From Oscillatoria sp. CS-180 (GTDB lineage: Bacteria > Cyanobacteriota > Cyanobacteriia > Phormidesmidales > Phormidesmidaceae), in the NCBI RefSeq assembly GCF_028330965.1, contig NZ_JAQMUB010000022.1, positions 1 to 64,000 on the forward strand: DNA of 64,000 nucleotides, given 5' to 3'. Both the position numbers and the translations under genes were made by a program. This document shows, one piece after another, positions 18,587 to 29,821 of this stretch (position 1 is the first letter of the stretch; each line of letters starts with the position of its first letter). A model generated the notes under the pieces. The model was given only the letters and a program-made list of their open reading frames with translations. It searched no databases and had not been told where the DNA came from.

Positions 18587-19987
18587 AAACGGTGCTTGAC
18601 TAGAAGTAACGACCGACCAACAGACCAACTTTGCGGTAGATATGGCAGAAGTTTCGGGCCATTCATCTGGTGATGAGCACGGGCAGACAGCAGGTCAGCA
18701 ACCTCCCTGAAGAATGCAACAAGATTATCTGGCTTATGGAGCTGCCTTGCTGTCGGTAAATATCTCCTGATTTAATTTTTGTCAACCTGCGGAATGTCGG
18801 ATAAAACATGATTTAGGAAAAATCCAGATCTTGGAGATAGATTCTGATGGCTTGAGAAAGCGATCTGAAAATTTCCAACTTTAGTCTAATTCAGTGTTCC
18901 GAGTCTCAATATTTGCCTGAATTACGTGATTTTTTCGTATTTGTTGGGAATAAATCAGTTTGGCAGTATCAGATTGTGATTCACAATCACCCACTGCTGA
19001 GGCTGACTTGATGATGTAACTCAGAATATGCTGCATGTGCCCCCTCCTGAGTTCCCGGTTGAAAATTCTGAATTGTTAGGGCTAGTTTTTGGACCCTAAA
19101 AGCAGCAGCGATTTTAAAAGTCAGTTTCTCAGTTGTTTGATGTCGTTTTCCCCTTATCTAATAGAGCAAATGAGGTTCTAATGCATTTACCCATGGTGTG
19201 TCTTGCCTGTGGCTGCATGTCGGCTAATGTCCAACAACGCCGTTATGCAGGTGATCTTCTCAAGACATTTCAAATAGCTCCCTTTAAGAGATGGAGAAGG
19301 GTAGCAAACACCGGGCCAATGACTTATTTGCATCATGGCCTCATTAAGTAAGTTTCTTTGTGCCTGCCACATTGAATAATCAAATAGCATTTGAAGGTTA
19401 TCAATACCGAATAAATGGTTTCAGTTCTTTAACTGCGACAGGAAAAGGTGTACTGAATTAAATTCGCAAACTATTGAATTAGCCGATTCTGTTGGTTAAC
19501 AGTCAACGTGTCAATCTCTACCCTGCCCCCTCAAGACTCAATGGTTGAAAAGCTAAACTCTAGAGATTGATATTTTGACAGTATTGGGAATCAGGCCGGT
19601 GAAAGCAATGCATTTGCCGTACTTCTTTTCCTGATTGTTAATACAAAAACTTGGCGAGCTTAAGATCTTCAAGAACATGAAGCTCGCTTTGAGCGCATTC
19701 TAAAAGATCTGCGAATTTGAGTCACTAAACCTCAAAAGTGCTTTGTTGCCTTTCCCAACGACCTGTCTAGTACCTACAGCAGAAATAGACTCACCATTCA
19801 AAACATTGGGAAAGCCCATCTGCCTTAGTTTTGAATTTTGAATTTTGAATTTTGAATTTTGCATTCCACGTAGCGGTACTAGTACTGAGTCATTTCCACT
19901 GTTTTATTTCACTGCTATCTGCCGTTTTTCGTTCCATTACTGAGTTGCTTTCAGCTCGGCTTTTCACTCGCGACTAGGATTCCAATA
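18587..19987. other. Long gene-poor spacer
   Basis: About 1.4 kb with no supported gene. Short open frames of up to 74 codons overlap each other on both strands and have no Shine-Dalgarno or recognisable product. A small hairpin TTAGGG/CCCTAA lies near 19076-19100. The end of the gap carries the interspersed repeat at 19774-19882 and the promoter region of the giant gene. Confidence 0.6.
19774..19882. repeat. Interspersed intergenic repeat, copy 1, with TTTTGAA tandem array
   Basis: Shares long blocks with 35825-35942: CAGAAATAG-CTCACC, ATCTGCCTTAGTTTTGAATT and CGTAGCGGTACTAG. In this copy the centre is four perfect tandem TTTTGAA units (19830-19857) plus a partial fifth. It is not coding. 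Confidence 0.7.
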
Positions 19988-22900
19988 ATGTCTCAGACAG
20001 TTCAAGCTTTCGTTTTTGTTGATGCTAATGTTTCCGACATTCAGCACCTCATTAGCGGTGTTCAACCCGGTTATCACATTCACGTACTCGGTTCTGATCA
20101 GGACGGCGTCGCCCAAATTAATGCTGTCCTTCACGCTGCACCTGCTGCTGTTCAACGGGAAATCCACATCATCTCCCACGGTGCTCCTGGGAGCCTTGCT
20201 TTAGGCAATACCTACCTCAGTCTTTCGACGCTGGACCAATACGCCTCGGTCCTCAAGACTTGGTTCCCCTCGTCAACATCTCTACTACCCCATCACTTTT
20301 CGGCTCTCTATCTCTACGGTTGTCATGTTGCTGCGGGAGATGCTGGAGAAGAATTCATGGCTAAGTTGCGGAAGCTGACTGGCGCCGCGATCGCCGCCAG
20401 CACCTCCCCGGTCGGGAACGCAGCAAAGGGGGGGAGCTGGCATTTAGATACCGTTGTGGGGGGAGCCAAGCAGCCAGCGGCGATCGCCACCAGCGCTCAA
20501 CAAACCTACGCGGGTGTTTTTGCCGATGTTGTTACCGATGTTTCTACTCCTGGCTCCATTCCAGATAATGACACCGTTAATGGTTTAGAGATTGACTTTG
20601 ATCTGACCGGACAGCCTGCTGGCTTTACCGTCGAAGACATTACGCTGGGACTGAACCTCGATCATGCAAACCGGGGACAAATCAGGGTTGAGCTTCAAGC
20701 TCCTGATGGCACAACGGTCACCCTCATTGATTCAATCAGTGACGGTAACGATAATTTCGACATTCTGTTGGGAGATGCATTCGCTGGCCCCATTGATGAC
20801 AACACCAACGATGTCACAGGGGCACCTCTGTACGATCGCCAAGCTAAACCCGACAATCCGTTCTCCGCTTTTCAAGGAAAAACCGTACAGGGTACTTGGA
20901 AACTCAGAATTTTCGACACTTCGTTTGGTATTGCAGGCACGTTTAATCAGGCCCGCCTCACGATTACCCCTGCGGATACCTCTAACGAACTCCCCGTTTT
21001 TAATGCTGTTCCTGATCCAGTCTCTTTTTCTGAAAACACAACTGATCCAGTTATCACAGTCACGGTGACTGACGCTGACAGCGACCCCATCTCATTTTTG
21101 ACGCTGACCGGAGAAGACGCCAACCGGTTCATCCTGACAGATAACCAAGATGGCACCGCAACCCTTACACCGGGTTCGTCGTTTGACTTGGAAGGCGGCA
21201 GTAGTGACGATGGCGACGATGTCTACCAGGTGACTATCACAGCAACAGACAGCAAGGCTAACGTTGCCCAAGACGTCAATATTTCAATTGTCAACGCTAA
21301 TGATCAGCCCTCTGGTAGTATCACGGTCACTAGCGACGGGTCTCCCGGTTTCCAATCAGGGGATACGCTGACTGCGATGCCTTCGATCGCTGATCAGGAT
21401 GGCACCACGACTGCCAGCTTCAACTATGAGTGGGAAGCTTCAGCAGACGGCGTGAGCGGTTGGACCTCTCTGAATGCTCCCGATCAGAACACCTATGTGT
21501 TGTCTGCGGCGGACGTGGGCAAATTTGTCCGTGCCGTGGTTAGCTATACCGATGATGGCGGCTTTGCGGACAACGAACTATCGAGCGCGGCGACCGAACA
21601 GATTACGGGGGTTCCGAATGACCCGCCCGTCTTCAACGCTGTCACACCTGAAGACTTTGTAGAAAACACCACGGGCACAGCTGTTACCGCGAGCGCCAGC
21701 GACTCTGATACGCCGATCACGTATTCCTTAGATTCAGCGATCGCTGACAATGCGCTCTTCAATATCGACGGTTCTACTGGGGCCGTGACGTTTCTGGCAT
21801 CACCTGACTTCGAAGCCCCTCAGGATGCCAACCAAGACAACGGCTATGAGATTCAGGTCAAGGCTACTGATGATCTGGGGGCCAGCAGCGTTCAAGACAT
21901 CACCATTAACGTCGTCGATGGGAATGATATTCCGGCTAACCAGAGCAGCGTGCTGAACAGCACCGTTCCCTCTTTAGAAGACCATGACTATATTTTCTCG
22001 GCTCAAAACGGCAATGCTTTGACCATTGATGATGCCGATGCCAACGACTCGTTTAGGGTCGTGCTGTCCGTACCCAGCGATCAGGGTGTGATTACGTTGG
22101 GCAACAGTGAAGGCATCAGCGTCATCAACGATGGCACGAACGTGGTGACTATCCTCAACGCCACTCAGTCTCAGGTCGCTGCTGCCTTAGAGGGGACAAA
22201 ATACACGCCTCCAGCTAATTTCGTCGGCTCTGTGACGATGACCGTCAGCGTTGCCGATAGTGCCCAGCTCTCTGACGAAGACACCATCACGTTTGATATT
22301 CAAAATGTGAATGACCCGGCAGTCATCACGGGTGATTTCTCCGGCAGTGTTGTTGAGGACAGTCAGGAATCGGCGACTGGAACACTGTCAGCTTCCGACA
22401 TTGACGATGGCGAATCTGGTGCATTCACGCCCATCACCAATGAAGCTGGAAACCACGGTACTTTTTCCATCACGTCTAACGGGCAATGGCAATACACTTA
22501 TAACGACGAGTTGCCTGGTGGTGCCTCCGCAACGGATAGCTTCACCGTGACGACGGATGACGGTACGACCGCAACGATTGATATCAGTGTTGCTGGTGCT
22601 AATGATATCCCGGTCATCACAGGCGACACCGATGTCTCAGGCATTAAGGAGAATGACACCTCCTTTGCAACCGGAGAGCTAACGGTAACGGATGCAGATG
22701 GCGAAGCTGAATCCGCCTTCATGACCCAGTCCAATGAACCCGGCACGTACGGATTTTTCTCCCTCTCTGCCAACGGAAAGTGGACCTACATTCTGGACAA
22801 CAGCCGTTCCGCCACGGCAGCGATCGCTGAGGGGGCCATTAAGCAAGACGTTTTTGAGATCAAGACGGCAGACGGCACCGCTCAATCCTTCACGGTGAAT

Positions 22901-25900
22901 ATTGAAGGCACGGACGATGCCCCTACCATTACGGGTGACTTTAGCGGTGCGGTCAAGGAAGACACGGTTCTGTCCGCAACAGGGACTCTGATTGTCGAAG
23001 ACGTGGATGAAAATGAGTCCTTCTTCCAGCCCATTACGTCTAGCGATGGTGCCGCAACGGGAACTTACGGCACGTTCACCATTGACGCCAATGGGGGCTG
23101 GAGCTATGTGCTGGATAGTTCACCCGCAGTCAATGCCCTACCAGAAGGCACGACTAAGACCGACTCCTTCACGGTAACCACAACGGACGGTACCACCAGA
23201 ACCGTTTTAGTGTCGGTTGAAGGGACCAACGATGGCGCTACGATCAGCTTACAGAACGGCGATAGTCAGGCTCAAACCATTACCGAAGATGATACGGCTC
23301 CCGTCACAGGAACCCTTTCTGTCTCGGATGCTGACACTGACGAGGCAGTTTTCCAAGTCGTTGAAGATGCTGCTGGAAGTTATGGCACGTTCTCCATGGA
23401 ATCCAGCGGGAACTGGTCTTACCAACTCGATCAAGCGGTTGACAGCCTGCCGGCGGGTGCTTCAGAAACCGAAGTTTTCACCATCGATTCCAAGGACGGC
23501 ACGGCGACTGAAACGATCACCATCACTATTGACGGTGTTAATGATGACGCCACGATTAGTAGCGATGGTCCTGGCGAAAGCAAGATTGGAGAGGTGACCG
23601 AGGATGTCTCGCTAACGGCAACAGGGCGTTTATCGATCACCGATCTGGATGCTGGCGAAGCGGGGTTTGTGGCACTGACTGATGAGAGCAGCGACAGCGG
23701 CTATGGCACCGTTTCGGCAGATGCAGCGGGCAACTGGACGTACGCTCTCGACAATCAGCAAGCTGCCGTACAGAATTTGGGAGCAAGCGACACGTTAACC
23801 GACTCGTTTGTGATGACCTCGCTGGATGGAACCCAAAGTGAGACCATCACCATCACGGTTCGAGGCGTGAACGATGCCCCTGTTGTGAGTGAGGCGATCG
23901 CGGCTTCCTTCACCGAAGATGAGGCAGGCCCCTTCACCGTTGATCTCCTCGCAGGTGCTTCGGATATTGATAGCAAAGGCATCTCTGTAACCAACTTGAC
24001 TCCTAGCGAGACGGTTCCAGGAATTGAAGTCAGTGGCAGCGACCTTAAGGTGTCTCCTACGGCCTATGACGCTTTAGCCGAGGGAGAAACGAAAGTTGTT
24101 TCCTACGCCTACGACATCGTGGACGGCGACGGGGGCAGCACGCCTCAAACAGCAACCATCACCTTCAAGGGTGTCAATGATGCTCCTGTGGCTGGCCCAC
24201 TGATTGATAAAACGGTCACTGAATCAGACGATGCCTTTACCGTCGATCTCACTAGTGTGGTCACTGACTCTGATACAAACGATACCTTAGTTGCAAACTC
24301 TATCAACCTGACGAGTGGCGATGCCAAAGGGGTTTCTGTTTCGGGGAGTTCTTTACAGGTGAACCCCAACGCCTACGATGATTTGGGTGCAGGGGATAGT
24401 GAAGTCATTGTCTACACCTATCGCGTGACTGACGGGATTGAAGTTGTCAAAGACCTGACCGCAACCGTAACGGTCTCCGGCGAGAACGATGTTCCCGTCA
24501 TCAGCGGTAACACTAGCGGCAGCGTGACTGAGGATGTTGTTGACAAAAACGATGATCTGACGGTCTCCGGGAGCCTAACAATTAGCGACCCAGACGCAGG
24601 TGAAAGCGAGTTTCAAACCACTGTCGCTGGAGGTACCTATGGCAGTCTGACTATTGATGCCAGCGGCAACTGGAATTACGCCGTTGCGAACAGCAACTCC
24701 GACATCAGTGCTTTGGGCGCAGAAGATACTCTAACGGACACCTTTACCGTCACCAGCAAAGACGGAACCGAGACCCAGGACATTGTCATCACCATTCAAG
24801 GAGCCAGTGACTCAGCATCGGTTAGCGGTGTCTCAACCGGAACCATTACCGAAGATGCCTTTCCGAGCACGCTGCTGGTCAACGGTCAGCTAACGGTCAA
24901 TGATACGGATACGGGTGAGGCTGAGTTTAAGCCAGACACCCATGTAGGCAACTACGGTACGCTGACGATCGCTAAAGACGGCCTCTGGGAATATAGTGCC
25001 GACAATACTCAAACGGCCATCCAGTCCCTGCCGGGGGCACGGGGAGGAGACCCCGCTGGCGAATTAGTCGAAACCATCACGGTTGAAACGGTAGACGGCA
25101 CAACTGCCGATATTCAAGTCACCATCACTGGGGTCGATGATGCGTCTAACGTCAGTGGTACGAATAGCGGTGATGTGACTGAGGACCAATCAGTTGATCA
25201 AGGTAACCTGATCACCACTGGACAGCTGACAATCACCGATGTTGACTCTGGAGAAGATGTCTTCATTGCTGGAAGTGCCACTAAAGTGGGTAGCGCGATC
25301 GGTAATCTGACAATCGAGGCAAATGGGGCTTGGACCTACACTGTCGATAATGCCGCCACCGAGATTCAAAATTTGACGGTGGGTGAAACCCTTGACGAAG
25401 TGTTTACCGTCAAGAGCTTTGATGGGACCGAGACGAATGTGACGATCACCATCAACGGTACGGATGATGCCGCCACTATCGACGGTGATACGGTTGGCTT
25501 TGTTATTGAGGACGAGCAAACTCCCGCCACGGGTAACTTGACTATTACTGATCCTGATTCTGCTGGGCAGGAGTTTCAGGTCATCAACTCAGGCGACTCA
25601 GCAGGACAGGGAACCTACGGCAATTTTGAAATTGACGCATCCGGTAGCTGGACCTACACGCTAGATGATGCTAAGGCTGCCACTGATGCCCTGACCGAGG
25701 ACGACACTGTCAGTGACATCTTTGAAGTTTCTGCGTTAGATGGCACAAGTGAAACTGTCAAAATCAGTGTCTTTGGGGCCAATGATGCGCCTGCTCCCAA
25801 TGATTCCTTCACTCCCCTCCTGAACATCAGTGCGGTTGAAGACAAGGAACTTAAAAACATTCCTCGGCGGTTGTTTACAGAGGGATTTACTGATCCGGAG

Positions 25901-28900
25901 GGCGACCCTATTTCTGTTGTTCCGGTAGGCGGCAATCCATTCATCGATAGTGCCGCAGGGACGCTGGTTGATAACGGTAATGGGACCTTCACCTTCACCC
26001 CAACTCAGGACTTCAGTGGAGATGTGACCGTCACCTATGCCGTCACGGATGGAGAGAATAGCTCTGCCCCCATCACAGGCACCTTCACAGTTGCCCCGGC
26101 GAACGATGCTCCAGTGACGAAAGATGGTCCCACGGACACTGTTCCGAACACGGATGAAGATACTGCTAGCACGTTTGATATTACCAAGCTAACCAACGGG
26201 TTCACGGATGTTGATGGCGACAGCCTGAGCGTCACCAACCTGAACCTTAGCAGCGGCAGCGGCAGCATTGTAGATAACGGGAATGGAACGATTACGTTTA
26301 CACCCGCGCAAGACTTCAATGGTCCTGTAACCCTCACCTATACGGTTACGGATGGACAAGGTGGCAACGTAACGGGCGTCACACAAGACTTTGAGGTGTC
26401 TGCCGTTAACGACAATCCTACCGGTTCTCCTGATCCAACGCTGATTGGAGATGCGGCAGAAGATGCGCCATTCACCATTGATCTGAGTGCCTTAACTGCG
26501 GGCTTCACGGATGTTGATGGCGACACGCTGAAGATTACGAGCCTGTTTGCTGATATTGGTACGGTCTCAGACGTTGGCGATGGCTTAGGACCGTTCACCT
26601 ACACGCCTATCGAAAACTATGTTGGCCCTGTGGAGTTGACGTACTCGATTACGGACGGTAACGGCGGCAAGGTCAACAATCAGAGACTCACGTTCGACGT
26701 AATCGCCGCCAACGATGCCCCTGAAGGTTTGCCTACTGGAACGATTGCAGATGGCCTGGAAGATACGCCCCATACTATCGATAACAGCGTATTGGTAGAG
26801 GGCTTTGAAGATACCGATGGTGATGCTCTGTTCGCGATCGCGGTCCAACCCTCTGTCTCCGGCGATGCTCCCACAGGCACAATCAAGAACAACGAAAACG
26901 GGACCTTCACCTATACCCCTGCTGAGAACTTCAACGGCGAAGTCACCCTGACCTATCGGGTCACCGACAACAACGGCGGCAACACCGAAGAAGTTACCCG
27001 GTCCTTCACAATCCAGCCTCAGAATGATGCGCCTGTAGGCGGTCCCCTCACGGCGGAAATCACCGGAACTGATGAGGATGTGCCGCTGGATATTGTGGCC
27101 TCTGACCTGCTGAATGGTTTTAGCGACATTGATGGTGATGAGCTGACAGTAGAAAATCTGACAGTCTCTTCAGGATCTGGGGCTATCACTCTGCAAGAGG
27201 GAGGCTATCGCTTCACCCCAGCCGATGGATTCACTGGAACCGTCACTCTGACCTATGACGTGTCGGATGGCGAAGCTGAGATTGCAGGTGTCACGAGAAC
27301 CTTCGAGGTCGGGCTAGTTAATGATGCGCCAACCGGAACCGTTAGCATCAGCGGTTCACCCGAGGAAGACACCACGCTAACGGTGAACACCAGCGGGTTG
27401 GAAGATGCCGACGGTCTGTCGAACGCTGTGTATACCTACCAGTGGCAGAGGGCGTCTGCGGTCGGCGATGCCCCCGGCGACGATTGGCAAAATATTGAAG
27501 GGGCCGTTGGAGAGACCTTCACCCCAGGGGATGCTGAAGTCGGCTTCTTCCTACGGGCGATCGTCAGCTATCAAGATGATGCTGGTTTCTCGGAAACGGT
27601 TGAGAGTGAGCCAACCGTGCAGGCGATCAGCAATGTCAATGATGCCCCCACTGGCAGCCCCACTGGGACGCTTCCGGCAGGCACCGAAGACACACCTGTC
27701 ACGCTTCTCAGTGCCAATCTGCTGGAAGGATTTGTCGATGTTGATGGGAATGAAACGCTATCGGTTACTGATCTCACGGCGACCAACGGAGCGATCAGTG
27801 CCGATGGTGACAACTTCGTCTTCACTCCGGATGCTGATTATGCTGGCCCAGTGACACTGACGTACGCCGTTCAGGATGATGCTGGTGAAAAGCTAGAGAA
27901 TCAGTCCCTCACGTTTAACATTGACAACGTCAACGATGCGCCGACGGTCAGTGCACCGATTGAGGGTGTGGTAACGGAAGATGACGCGCTCTTTGCTTTG
28001 GATCTGCTACAGAACGCGGCAGATATTGATGATGAGGTCTTGAGCGTTAATCTGACGCTGCCTGAGGACAGTGTTGGGGTCACTTTGAACGGTACCAATC
28101 TCGACATTGATCCAGGTGCCTATGATTCGTTAGCTGAGGGAGACAGCAAAATCCTGACCTTTAACTACAGCATCGCTGATGCTGCCGGTGACTCTGTGCC
28201 TCAGACCGCAACGGTCACCATCAACGGACTCAATGATGCACCTGAAGGGGAAGCCACTGGCGTCATTTCCACCTCACTTCAGGATTCAGCGCGGACCATC
28301 AGTTCTACTACTCTGATCGGAGGATTCTTCGATATCGATGAAGGTGACTTCTTGAGTATTGAGAATGTCACTGCGGATACGGGGGCGATCGCCACCGGCG
28401 AAAACGGCAACTTTGTCTTCACGCCAGAGGCCGGCTATGTCGGCACTGTTGAGCTGAATTACGAGGTCACCGATGGCGTCAGCAGCCTCGCGGCGAAACA
28501 ATCCTTTGAGGTGAAGTCGGATCAAATACCCCCCGTTGTCTTCAACATGCAGCAGTATGTTCGATTCAACTTACTAGACGAGGGCGTTGCCTACGCAGGG
28601 CCTGCACTGGACTTGTCCGTTGGCGGCATTGCCCTATCAGCCATCTTTGATGAGACCTATTACCTTAGTCAATACCCGTCTGTTTCAGCAGCCGTTAACT
28701 CGGGAGCCTTCAGTAGTGGATTTGAGCACTTCGTAAACTTCGGTTTGGCAGAGGGCCGCAACCCCAGCTACTACTATGACGAAGCGTTCTATCTAGATCA
28801 AAATGCCGATATTGCGGCGGCAGTTGAGGACGGCAGCTTTGAAAGCGGGCTGCTTCACTATCTGCAATTTGGGCATAAAGAATTCCGGGCAGCTAGCAAA

Positions 28901-29311
28901 GTCTTTGACTTCAATGACTATGTCAATAACCATTCCGATATCTCTGATGCCATCAAGGCGGGGCAAATCGGCAGTGGGTTTGAACACTATGTTGAAAATG
29001 GTGCCGCTGAGGGTAGGATGCCTGGCTTGCTCTATGAGGAGGCGTTCTATCTGAGCCAAAATCCAGACGTTGCCGAAGCTGTTAATATTGGTGCCTTCCA
29101 ATCAGGCTACGAGCACTATGTCTTTTCGGGGCAGAAAGAAGGTCGTAATCCAGGCCCCCTCTTCAATGAGGCAGCCTATCTAGGATCTAACCCGGATATT
29201 GCGAATGCTGTTGCAGAAGGCGCCTTCTCTAGTGGTATGGAGCACTTCATCCGATTTGGCCGAGCTGAAGGTAGACCTCAATTCACCCCTGAAAATCTAG
29301 ATGATTTTTAG
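19988..29311 (+). CDS. Giant DUF4347 / P-domain / VCBS-cadherin repeat protein
   Basis: A 3107-residue probable cell-surface or secreted protein. Residues 1-175 are a DUF4347 domain with HIISHGAPGS (His64-Gly65) and LYLYGCHVA (Cys112), the spacing pattern of a caspase-like His/Cys dyad. Residues about 185-325 match the proprotein-convertase P-domain (ending GTWKLRIFDT...). Next come cadherin and Ig-like repeats (about 330-770), about nine VCBS repeats with two related repeats among them (about 780-1930), then about eight tandem-95/Ig-like repeats (about 1935-2840). The C-terminus (about 2885-3100) has five ~45-residue units of the form YYLSQNPDVA...GFEHYVxFGxxEGRxP. Asp/Asn-rich loops suggest Ca2+ binding. 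No classical signal peptide or RTX nonapeptides are visible, so the export route is unclear. AGGA precedes the ATG by about 9 bases. Likely role in adhesion; not demonstrated. Confidence 0.9.
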   Translation: MSQTVQAFVFVDANVSDIQHLISGVQPGYHIHVLGSDQDGVAQINAVLHAAPAAVQREIHIISHGAPGSLALGNTYLSLSTLDQYASVLKTWFPSSTSLLPHHFSALYLYGCHVAAGDAGEEFMAKLRKLTGAAIAASTSPVGNAAKGGSWHLDTVVGGAKQPAAIATSAQQTYAGVFADVVTDVSTPGSIPDNDTVNGLEIDFDLTGQPAGFTVEDITLGLNLDHANRGQIRVELQAPDGTTVTLIDSISDGNDNFDILLGDAFAGPIDDNTNDVTGAPLYDRQAKPDNPFSAFQGKTVQGTWKLRIFDTSFGIAGTFNQARLTITPADTSNELPVFNAVPDPVSFSENTTDPVITVTVTDADSDPISFLTLTGEDANRFILTDNQDGTATLTPGSSFDLEGGSSDDGDDVYQVTITATDSKANVAQDVNISIVNANDQPSGSITVTSDGSPGFQSGDTLTAMPSIADQDGTTTASFNYEWEASADGVSGWTSLNAPDQNTYVLSAADVGKFVRAVVSYTDDGGFADNELSSAATEQITGVPNDPPVFNAVTPEDFVENTTGTAVTASASDSDTPITYSLDSAIADNALFNIDGSTGAVTFLASPDFEAPQDANQDNGYEIQVKATDDLGASSVQDITINVVDGNDIPANQSSVLNSTVPSLEDHDYIFSAQNGNALTIDDADANDSFRVVLSVPSDQGVITLGNSEGISVINDGTNVVTILNATQSQVAAALEGTKYTPPANFVGSVTMTVSVADSAQLSDEDTITFDIQNVNDPAVITGDFSGSVVEDSQESATGTLSASDIDDGESGAFTPITNEAGNHGTFSITSNGQWQYTYNDELPGGASATDSFTVTTDDGTTATIDISVAGANDIPVITGDTDVSGIKENDTSFATGELTVTDADGEAESAFMTQSNEPGTYGFFSLSANGKWTYILDNSRSATAAIAEGAIKQDVFEIKTADGTAQSFTVNIEGTDDAPTITGDFSGAVKEDTVLSATGTLIVEDVDENESFFQPITSSDGAATGTYGTFTIDANGGWSYVLDSSPAVNALPEGTTKTDSFTVTTTDGTTRTVLVSVEGTNDGATISLQNGDSQAQTITEDDTAPVTGTLSVSDADTDEAVFQVVEDAAGSYGTFSMESSGNWSYQLDQAVDSLPAGASETEVFTIDSKDGTATETITITIDGVNDDATISSDGPGESKIGEVTEDVSLTATGRLSITDLDAGEAGFVALTDESSDSGYGTVSADAAGNWTYALDNQQAAVQNLGASDTLTDSFVMTSLDGTQSETITITVRGVNDAPVVSEAIAASFTEDEAGPFTVDLLAGASDIDSKGISVTNLTPSETVPGIEVSGSDLKVSPTAYDALAEGETKVVSYAYDIVDGDGGSTPQTATITFKGVNDAPVAGPLIDKTVTESDDAFTVDLTSVVTDSDTNDTLVANSINLTSGDAKGVSVSGSSLQVNPNAYDDLGAGDSEVIVYTYRVTDGIEVVKDLTATVTVSGENDVPVISGNTSGSVTEDVVDKNDDLTVSGSLTISDPDAGESEFQTTVAGGTYGSLTIDASGNWNYAVANSNSDISALGAEDTLTDTFTVTSKDGTETQDIVITIQGASDSASVSGVSTGTITEDAFPSTLLVNGQLTVNDTDTGEAEFKPDTHVGNYGTLTIAKDGLWEYSADNTQTAIQSLPGARGGDPAGELVETITVETVDGTTADIQVTITGVDDASNVSGTNSGDVTEDQSVDQGNLITTGQLTITDVDSGEDVFIAGSATKVGSAIGNLTIEANGAWTYTVDNAATEIQNLTVGETLDEVFTVKSFDGTETNVTITINGTDDAATIDGDTVGFVIEDEQTPATGNLTITDPDSAGQEFQVINSGDSAGQGTYGNFEIDASGSWTYTLDDAKAATDALTEDDTVSDIFEVSALDGTSETVKISVFGANDAPAPNDSFTPLLNISAVEDKELKNIPRRLFTEGFTDPEGDPISVVPVGGNPFIDSAAGTLVDNGNGTFTFTPTQDFSGDVTVTYAVTDGENSSAPITGTFTVAPANDAPVTKDGPTDTVPNTDEDTASTFDITKLTNGFTDVDGDSLSVTNLNLSSGSGSIVDNGNGTITFTPAQDFNGPVTLTYTVTDGQGGNVTGVTQDFEVSAVNDNPTGSPDPTLIGDAAEDAPFTIDLSALTAGFTDVDGDTLKITSLFADIGTVSDVGDGLGPFTYTPIENYVGPVELTYSITDGNGGKVNNQRLTFDVIAANDAPEGLPTGTIADGLEDTPHTIDNSVLVEGFEDTDGDALFAIAVQPSVSGDAPTGTIKNNENGTFTYTPAENFNGEVTLTYRVTDNNGGNTEEVTRSFTIQPQNDAPVGGPLTAEITGTDEDVPLDIVASDLLNGFSDIDGDELTVENLTVSSGSGAITLQEGGYRFTPADGFTGTVTLTYDVSDGEAEIAGVTRTFEVGLVNDAPTGTVSISGSPEEDTTLTVNTSGLEDADGLSNAVYTYQWQRASAVGDAPGDDWQNIEGAVGETFTPGDAEVGFFLRAIVSYQDDAGFSETVESEPTVQAISNVNDAPTGSPTGTLPAGTEDTPVTLLSANLLEGFVDVDGNETLSVTDLTATNGAISADGDNFVFTPDADYAGPVTLTYAVQDDAGEKLENQSLTFNIDNVNDAPTVSAPIEGVVTEDDALFALDLLQNAADIDDEVLSVNLTLPEDSVGVTLNGTNLDIDPGAYDSLAEGDSKILTFNYSIADAAGDSVPQTATVTINGLNDAPEGEATGVISTSLQDSARTISSTTLIGGFFDIDEGDFLSIENVTADTGAIATGENGNFVFTPEAGYVGTVELNYEVTDGVSSLAAKQSFEVKSDQIPPVVFNMQQYVRFNLLDEGVAYAGPALDLSVGGIALSAIFDETYYLSQYPSVSAAVNSGAFSSGFEHFVNFGLAEGRNPSYYYDEAFYLDQNADIAAAVEDGSFESGLLHYLQFGHKEFRAASKVFDFNDYVNNHSDISDAIKAGQIGSGFEHYVENGAAEGRMPGLLYEEAFYLSQNPDVAEAVNIGAFQSGYEHYVFSGQKEGRNPGPLFNEAAYLGSNPDIANAVAEGAFSSGMEHFIRFGRAEGRPQFTPENLDDF

Positions 29312-29322
29312 GTAAGGCGATC

Positions 29323-29345
29323 GCTCCCATTCCAAAAATGGGAGC
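29323..29345 (+). terminator. Hairpin after the giant gene
   Basis: GCTCCCATT (29323-29331) and AATGGGAGC (29337-29345) form a perfect 9-bp stem with a 5-nt loop, 11 bases after the stop codon. There is no U-run, so it may be a stability hairpin or weak terminator. Confidence 0.5.
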
Positions 29346-29821
29346 AGAGAATCTTAATCAAAGTAGCAATGCTCACATTGCGTTACGTCTGGCAAAGATT
29401 CTCGATTTAACTGCTGATGCAGGTCATAAAGAACATTTAGAGAGTGGAAGTTGTACTTTTGTCCAACTTCCGCTCTTTTTTTCTTGAGTACCGTCTGAGC
29501 TGCACAGAGGAACGGACGGACTGCTATTAGGCCCTTGTCGAAAACAGCAACAGGATGAGTCAAACCCTTCTACAGCAACAATCTAGCGCTCAAAATGGTC
29601 CCAAACTATGGGACTACAGCGATACAGAATGGCTAACTGGTGCAGTGAGGCTGATATTGTGTCCTAAAACGGCCCCCTGATGGAGGATATTAGACTCAAA
29701 CACCGCTCGCTGAAGGGTTTTCGGAGCCTACGATACGTCAGCCCCTATGTCACGAAAACGCTATTTTGAGCGCCACAATCTTTAAGCAAATATTTTGGAA
29801 AAGCTAGCAAACTGACTTTTC
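29346..29821. other. Gene-free part of the spacer after the giant gene
   Basis: About 475 bases. The only open frame (minus strand, 69 codons) has no Shine-Dalgarno and no recognisable product. I see no other structure here. Confidence 0.5.

Noticed and set aside
19830-19862. TTTTGAA tandem array considered as a CRISPR-like or iteron array
   Set aside because: Units are 7 bases without spacers, and the array is the core of a dispersed repeat present again at 35825.
25190-26910. Several 65-114 codon minus-strand frames opposite the giant repeat gene
   Set aside because: They recur because the sense repeats recur; composition is that of antisense shadows.
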